Part shown: positions 61,177 through 64,000 of the stretch, piece by piece
Numbering within the stretch: position 1 is the first letter of the stretch
Layout of the letters: every line of letters starts with the position of its first letter
From: CAVYTF01 sp963771435
Lineage (GTDB): Bacteria > Bacteroidota > Bacteroidia > Chitinophagales > Chitinophagaceae
Direction: 5' to 3'
DNA: 64,000 bases
Assembly: GCA_963771435.1 (NCBI GenBank)
Contig: CAVYTF010000026.1
Location: forward strand, 22,926-86,925
Notes under the pieces: generated by a model
What the model was told of the DNA's origin: nothing
The model's input: only the letters and a program-made list of their open reading frames with translations
The model's database searches: none
Program-made: the position numbers and the translations under genes

Positions 61177-61977
61177 TTACAGGTCATCTGTTTCAAATTT
61201 TCTTTTAATAATAAAAAAATAAGCAACAAGATATAAAACAGCTAATCCTAACATCACAGAAACATTTATTTCAGGAGACAATTTTTTCTGGACACTCTCC
61301 AGTACAGGAGCAGAAATAAGGTTATAGTTTACCTGTATAGGCAGGTACCTTCCCGAATAATCAGCATAGTGGTTTAATGCTCCGGCTATCATGTTTTCTA
61401 TTACTACAGTATATAAAAAATACACCCCAATAGCAATGCCGCTACGCCTGCAAAGCACGCCAATAAGCAATGCAACAATGCTAAAACTGAATGCCTGTAT
61501 AAAGAAATAACCAAGGTAATACAGGTTTGAAAAACTTAGATTTCCGCTGCCATCAATAAAGCCAAATGCAAATGCAGTAAAAAAAACCATTACAGAAGAC
61601 ACAAGTGCTACGATAATAGCTAAGGTCATTTTTACAAGTATAAATTGTGTCCTGCTCAATCCGTCAATAATGTTCTGCCGGTGCGTTTTGTAGCTGTATT
61701 CGTTGGTAATGGAAATGATCATTAGGAGTCCCGGAATAAACAACAAAAAGCCACTTACATAACTTGTCATTTGCCATGTTGTGGGGAATGAATAAGGTGG
61801 GGAACCTAAAATCATAGCTGCCATGCCTTTGGCCTGTTGCGAATGATAAATGCTTTGCTGTATCTCGAATGAGATATAATTTATCCCGAAAATGCTTATC
61901 ACAAACAATCCCGCCAATATCCAGAACGTCCGGTAGTTCTTTACTTTCAGCCATTCTATTTTTAATAAATGAAGCAT
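61177..61977 (-). CDS. ABC-2 type transporter permease
   Basis: 266 residues. Six membrane helices, beginning LKIEWLKVKNYRTFWILAGLF, the usual start of ABC-2 permeases. LLMIISITNEYSYKTHRQNIIDGLSRTQF is the cytoplasmic coupling segment. It pairs with the ATPase encoded three bases upstream in the same direction. Substrate unknown; the layout resembles drug, bacteriocin or lipid exporters rather than Wzm. Confidence 0.85.
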   Translation of the reverse strand: MLHLLKIEWLKVKNYRTFWILAGLFVISIFGINYISFEIQQSIYHSQQAKGMAAMILGSPPYSFPTTWQMTSYVSGFLLFIPGLLMIISITNEYSYKTHRQNIIDGLSRTQFILVKMTLAIIVALVSSVMVFFTAFAFGFIDGSGNLSFSNLYYLGYFFIQAFSFSIVALLIGVLCRRSGIAIGVYFLYTVVIENMIAGALNHYADYSGRYLPIQVNYNLISAPVLESVQKKLSPEINVSVMLGLAVLYLVAYFFIIKRKFETDDL

Positions 61978-61980
61978 ATT

Positions 61981-62871
61981 TTAGTTATTGGTTAATTCAA
62001 GAAAACGGGTTTCAAGGCTTTTCTTTTTCAGTTGCAGGTGGTTCAGCGCCACTCCCGCGCCGAAACAATGCCGGTTAATATGCTCCATATTCGCAGTTCC
62101 GTTCGGATAAAAAAGCTGAACTACTTGTCCTATCTGTTTAATGTTCGTATACCCCTTCAAAAAATGCAAGGCCTCCAATAGTTTAGAAAGATCGGCCGCC
62201 CCCACTTCCACAATATCTTCATTCACCAATACCTCATCCACAGGCCCCGCCGTCATCAAATTCCCCCGCTTCAAAATCGCCACGTGCGTACAAACTTTCT
62301 CCACCTCGTCCAGCAGGTGGCTTGCCATAATAATAGTTTTTCCTTCCACAGCAAGGCGTTTTATCAGCTCGCGTATCTCTGAAATGCCAACAGGGTCAAG
62401 CCCGTTCGTCGGCTCGTCAAACACAAGCACATCAGGGTTTCCAAGCAGCGCAGCCGCAATCGCCAGCCGCTGTTTCATGCCCAGCGAATACGTGCTGAAC
62501 TTGCTATCCCTGCGTTCATATAGGTTCACTTTTCGCAGCACATCTTCTATCTCATCAAACCCCTTTTGTTTTATTTCCGCAGCAATGCGTAAATTTCTTT
62601 CGCCCGATAAATAATGATAAAAATTAGGCGTCTCCAGCAAAGTGCCAATATGTTTCCTCGTGTCGGCGGTTGGCGCTTTTTCAAACAACTGAAAGCTGCC
62701 GGACGATGCCCGCAATATATCCATCACGATCCCCAGCATCGTCGTCTTCCCGCTTCCGTTCGGCCCCAAAATGCCAAAAACACTTCCTTCCGGCACAGTA
62801 AAAGACACATTATTCAGCGCCTGTATGCGCCCGTAAAATTTCGTAATGTTGTTCAGTGAAAGAATAACCAC
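61981..62871 (-). CDS. ABC transporter ATPase
   Basis: 296 residues from a GTG at 62871 (VILSLNNITKFYG); a TTG ten codons earlier is less likely. Walker A GPNGSGKTTM, signature YSLGMKQRLAIAAALL, Walker B VLVFDEPTNGLDP, and switch His in ASHLLDEV. The C-terminal part is the extra domain of CcmA-type ATPases. It forms an exporter with the permease at 61177. Confidence 0.93.
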   Translation of the reverse strand: MVILSLNNITKFYGRIQALNNVSFTVPEGSVFGILGPNGSGKTTMLGIVMDILRASSGSFQLFEKAPTADTRKHIGTLLETPNFYHYLSGERNLRIAAEIKQKGFDEIEDVLRKVNLYERRDSKFSTYSLGMKQRLAIAAALLGNPDVLVFDEPTNGLDPVGISEIRELIKRLAVEGKTIIMASHLLDEVEKVCTHVAILKRGNLMTAGPVDEVLVNEDIVEVGAADLSKLLEALHFLKGYTNIKQIGQVVQLFYPNGTANMEHINRHCFGAGVALNHLQLKKKSLETRFLELTNN

Positions 62872-62901
62872 TTGATAAATTTTAATTAAAGATAAACACA
62901 A

Positions 62902-63079
62902 ACCTCAAACTACAAACTACAAACTTAATTTGGTGTCCGCTATTAAGCATTTCCTCGGCTGCAACCACCCCGCTGATCCAATGGTTGGGTGTTTTCAATT
63001 CATATTTACCGTGCAATAATTCCCCGTTGCGCTTTTTCCGCCCAACAAATAGTTTTCCGAACCGCCCGATCTCTTTTCT
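62902..63079. other. Intergenic spacer before array F
   Basis: No ORF with recognisable content. The segment has ordinary bacterial composition with a repeated CAAACTACAAAC word at 62905-62930 and leads into array F. I see no tRNA or terminator. Confidence 0.5.
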
Positions 63080-63457
63080 TTATAACCCAAAACTCTTTTA
63101 TTATAACCCAAAATAGATAGGGAGATGATAAAAGCCATTTTGGGATCTATCGTTATAATAAAATTGACGATAGTTATTATTTTGGAGATGATATAATTGT
63201 AAAATTGATTAATAAATTTATAACTGCGTTTAATAAATAATTAACTTGGTGTAATAAATAAACAACTTTATACAATTTATTATTGACTTTATGTAATAAA
63301 ATAATAACTTGATACAGTTTATTATTAACTTGATACAATAAATGAACAACTTGGTATAAATTATTGTTGACTTTGTATAATAAAATAATGACTTGGTATA
63401 TTTTATTATTGACTTTGTGTAATATATTAATAAATTTGTATAATAAATAAATAACAA
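63080..63457. repeat. Array F: eighteen 21-base units
   Basis: Exactly eighteen 21-base units with no indel. The first six have a different consensus: TTATAACCCAAAA twice, then GAGATGATA at 63122 and 63185, exactly 63 bases apart. From 63227 nine of ten units end ACTT or AATT in perfect register and alternate between TAATAAATAAACA and ATTTATTATTG cores, which are near reverse complements. Composition is over 80 percent A/T in the second part. The array ends about 20 bases before the composition break at ~63480. Confidence 0.88.
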
Positions 63458-63479
63458 AGGATAATAATGAGGTAGATTT

Positions 63480-64000
63480 CATCTCCTGAGTGGAAAGAGG
63501 ATCTTCTTATATGAAACCCCGAGCCATGATCAGTTCAGATCCTTTAGATCTATGAGCCACCATCCTCCTTTCTGCTCCTTCCCCGTTTCCCGCTAGAGAT
63601 CATTCTTGGCCGTCTTTTTTTGGAAAAGATTGGGATGAGGCATGGTGTCCATGACGGCGGTAGCGAGCTCGATTGTTTGGGTGTGGTGAAAGGATGGTAA
63701 CAAAGGTATGTGCGGATGCGGTGCGACGGATTGACAGGAATGTCTTCGAGCTTTGACTCGAGTTTTGAAGACGACGAAGCCTGAGGCAGCTACAAAACGC
63801 CAACAATTTGCTATCGCAGAAGATGAAGTGACGGCCAGCACAGGTACTTGCAAGAGTAGCTTCACGTGACTGGGGGTAACATGTGAGAGACCACGTGCTG
63901 GATGAATTGTATCACGAGACTGATTATGACCTAAGTATTCGCAGCGCTCACAGATCCCAAGCATGCCAAGTCACCTTCTTCTCCGCTTGCATTCCTTCGG
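63480..64000. other. Composition-shifted segment, possibly foreign or eukaryotic
   Basis: From about 63480 the base composition rises to roughly half G+C and the codon and word pattern no longer matches the bacterial DNA to the left. Words such as CTTCACGTGACTGGGGG and GACGACGAAGCCTGAGG look like fungal intergenic DNA, with CACGTGAC a common Ascomycete promoter word. A 123-codon frame on minus (63593-63964) has no recognisable domain. There is no bacterial gene here I can support. A chimeric contig join or a recent insertion are both possible. Confidence 0.45.

Noticed and set aside
6518..63457. The 21-base arrays as CRISPR arrays
   Set aside because: No unique spacers between repeats, units are contiguous and too short, and no cas gene is in the window.
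63593..63964. A 123-codon minus-strand frame in the composition-shifted end
   Set aside because: No domain, no bacterial codon pattern and uncertain origin of the DNA.
1..64000. tRNA, rRNA or tmRNA genes and insertion sequences
   Set aside because: I looked for cloverleaf ends, rRNA words and transposase motifs and saw none that I could support by eye.

Overview
The window is a bacterial chromosome segment, most likely from the Bacteroidota and probably near the Chitinophagaceae. This rests on an UpxY/NusG-like antiterminator inside a polysaccharide operon, a DUF5916 outer-membrane protein, two Bacteroidota-type families of unknown function, TAnnTTTG promoter elements, almost no Shine-Dalgarno sequences and many TTG/GTG starts. 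The last ~520 bases (about 63480-64000) look foreign, possibly eukaryotic, and may be a chimeric contig end.

Positions 133-41700 are one long rightward surface-polysaccharide locus. It opens with the export lipoprotein (Wza type), the tyrosine autokinase co-polymerase (Wzc type) and an UpxY-like antiterminator. It closes with a bacterial sugar transferase (PglC/WcaJ type), a membrane-bound 4,6-dehydratase (FlaA1/PglF type) and a PHP tyrosine phosphatase (CpsB/YwqE type). Between them are two sets of nonulosonic (sialic-like) acid genes. Set 1 is cytidylyltransferase, SDR, NeuB and NeuC (4958-9152); set 2 is NeuB, NeuC and NeuA (9175-12033). A Wzm/Wzt ABC exporter, FkbM and TylF-like methyltransferases, two DegT aminotransferases, a PglD/NeuD acetyltransferase, about ten glycosyltransferases, an asparagine-synthetase-like amidotransferase, a Wzy/WaaL-like protein and two Gfo/Idh oxidoreductases complete the locus. 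Together they could make a CMP-activated nonulosonic acid and an N-acetylated amino-deoxy sugar, assemble them on undecaprenyl phosphate and export the glycan.

Positions 41845-62871 are mostly housekeeping: YchF, a SpmA-SpmB fusion, an unknown acidic protein, an FN3-like protein, a DUF5916 protein, a DUF3052-like protein, CinA, a thioesterase, an SDR, the beta subunit of a 2-oxoacid:ferredoxin oxidoreductase, an AhpD-like protein, GAPDH, a DUF433/DUF5615 pair with a broken toxin, Pgk, a LemA-TPM-TPM-TPM group, a TIGR01777 epimerase and an ABC transporter.

Two patterns cut across the gene map. First, six intergenic stretches hold direct arrays with an exact 21-base period and almost no indels. 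Their sequences are unrelated to each other, and several contain internal reverse-complement modules. I know of no described family that matches them. Second, at least six genes are broken by single-base frameshifts, several at homopolymers. They are neuB set 1, a Wzy/WaaL-like gene, a GT4, a DegT aminotransferase, an unknown gene and the DUF5615 toxin. These are either sequencing errors or real decay/phase variation.
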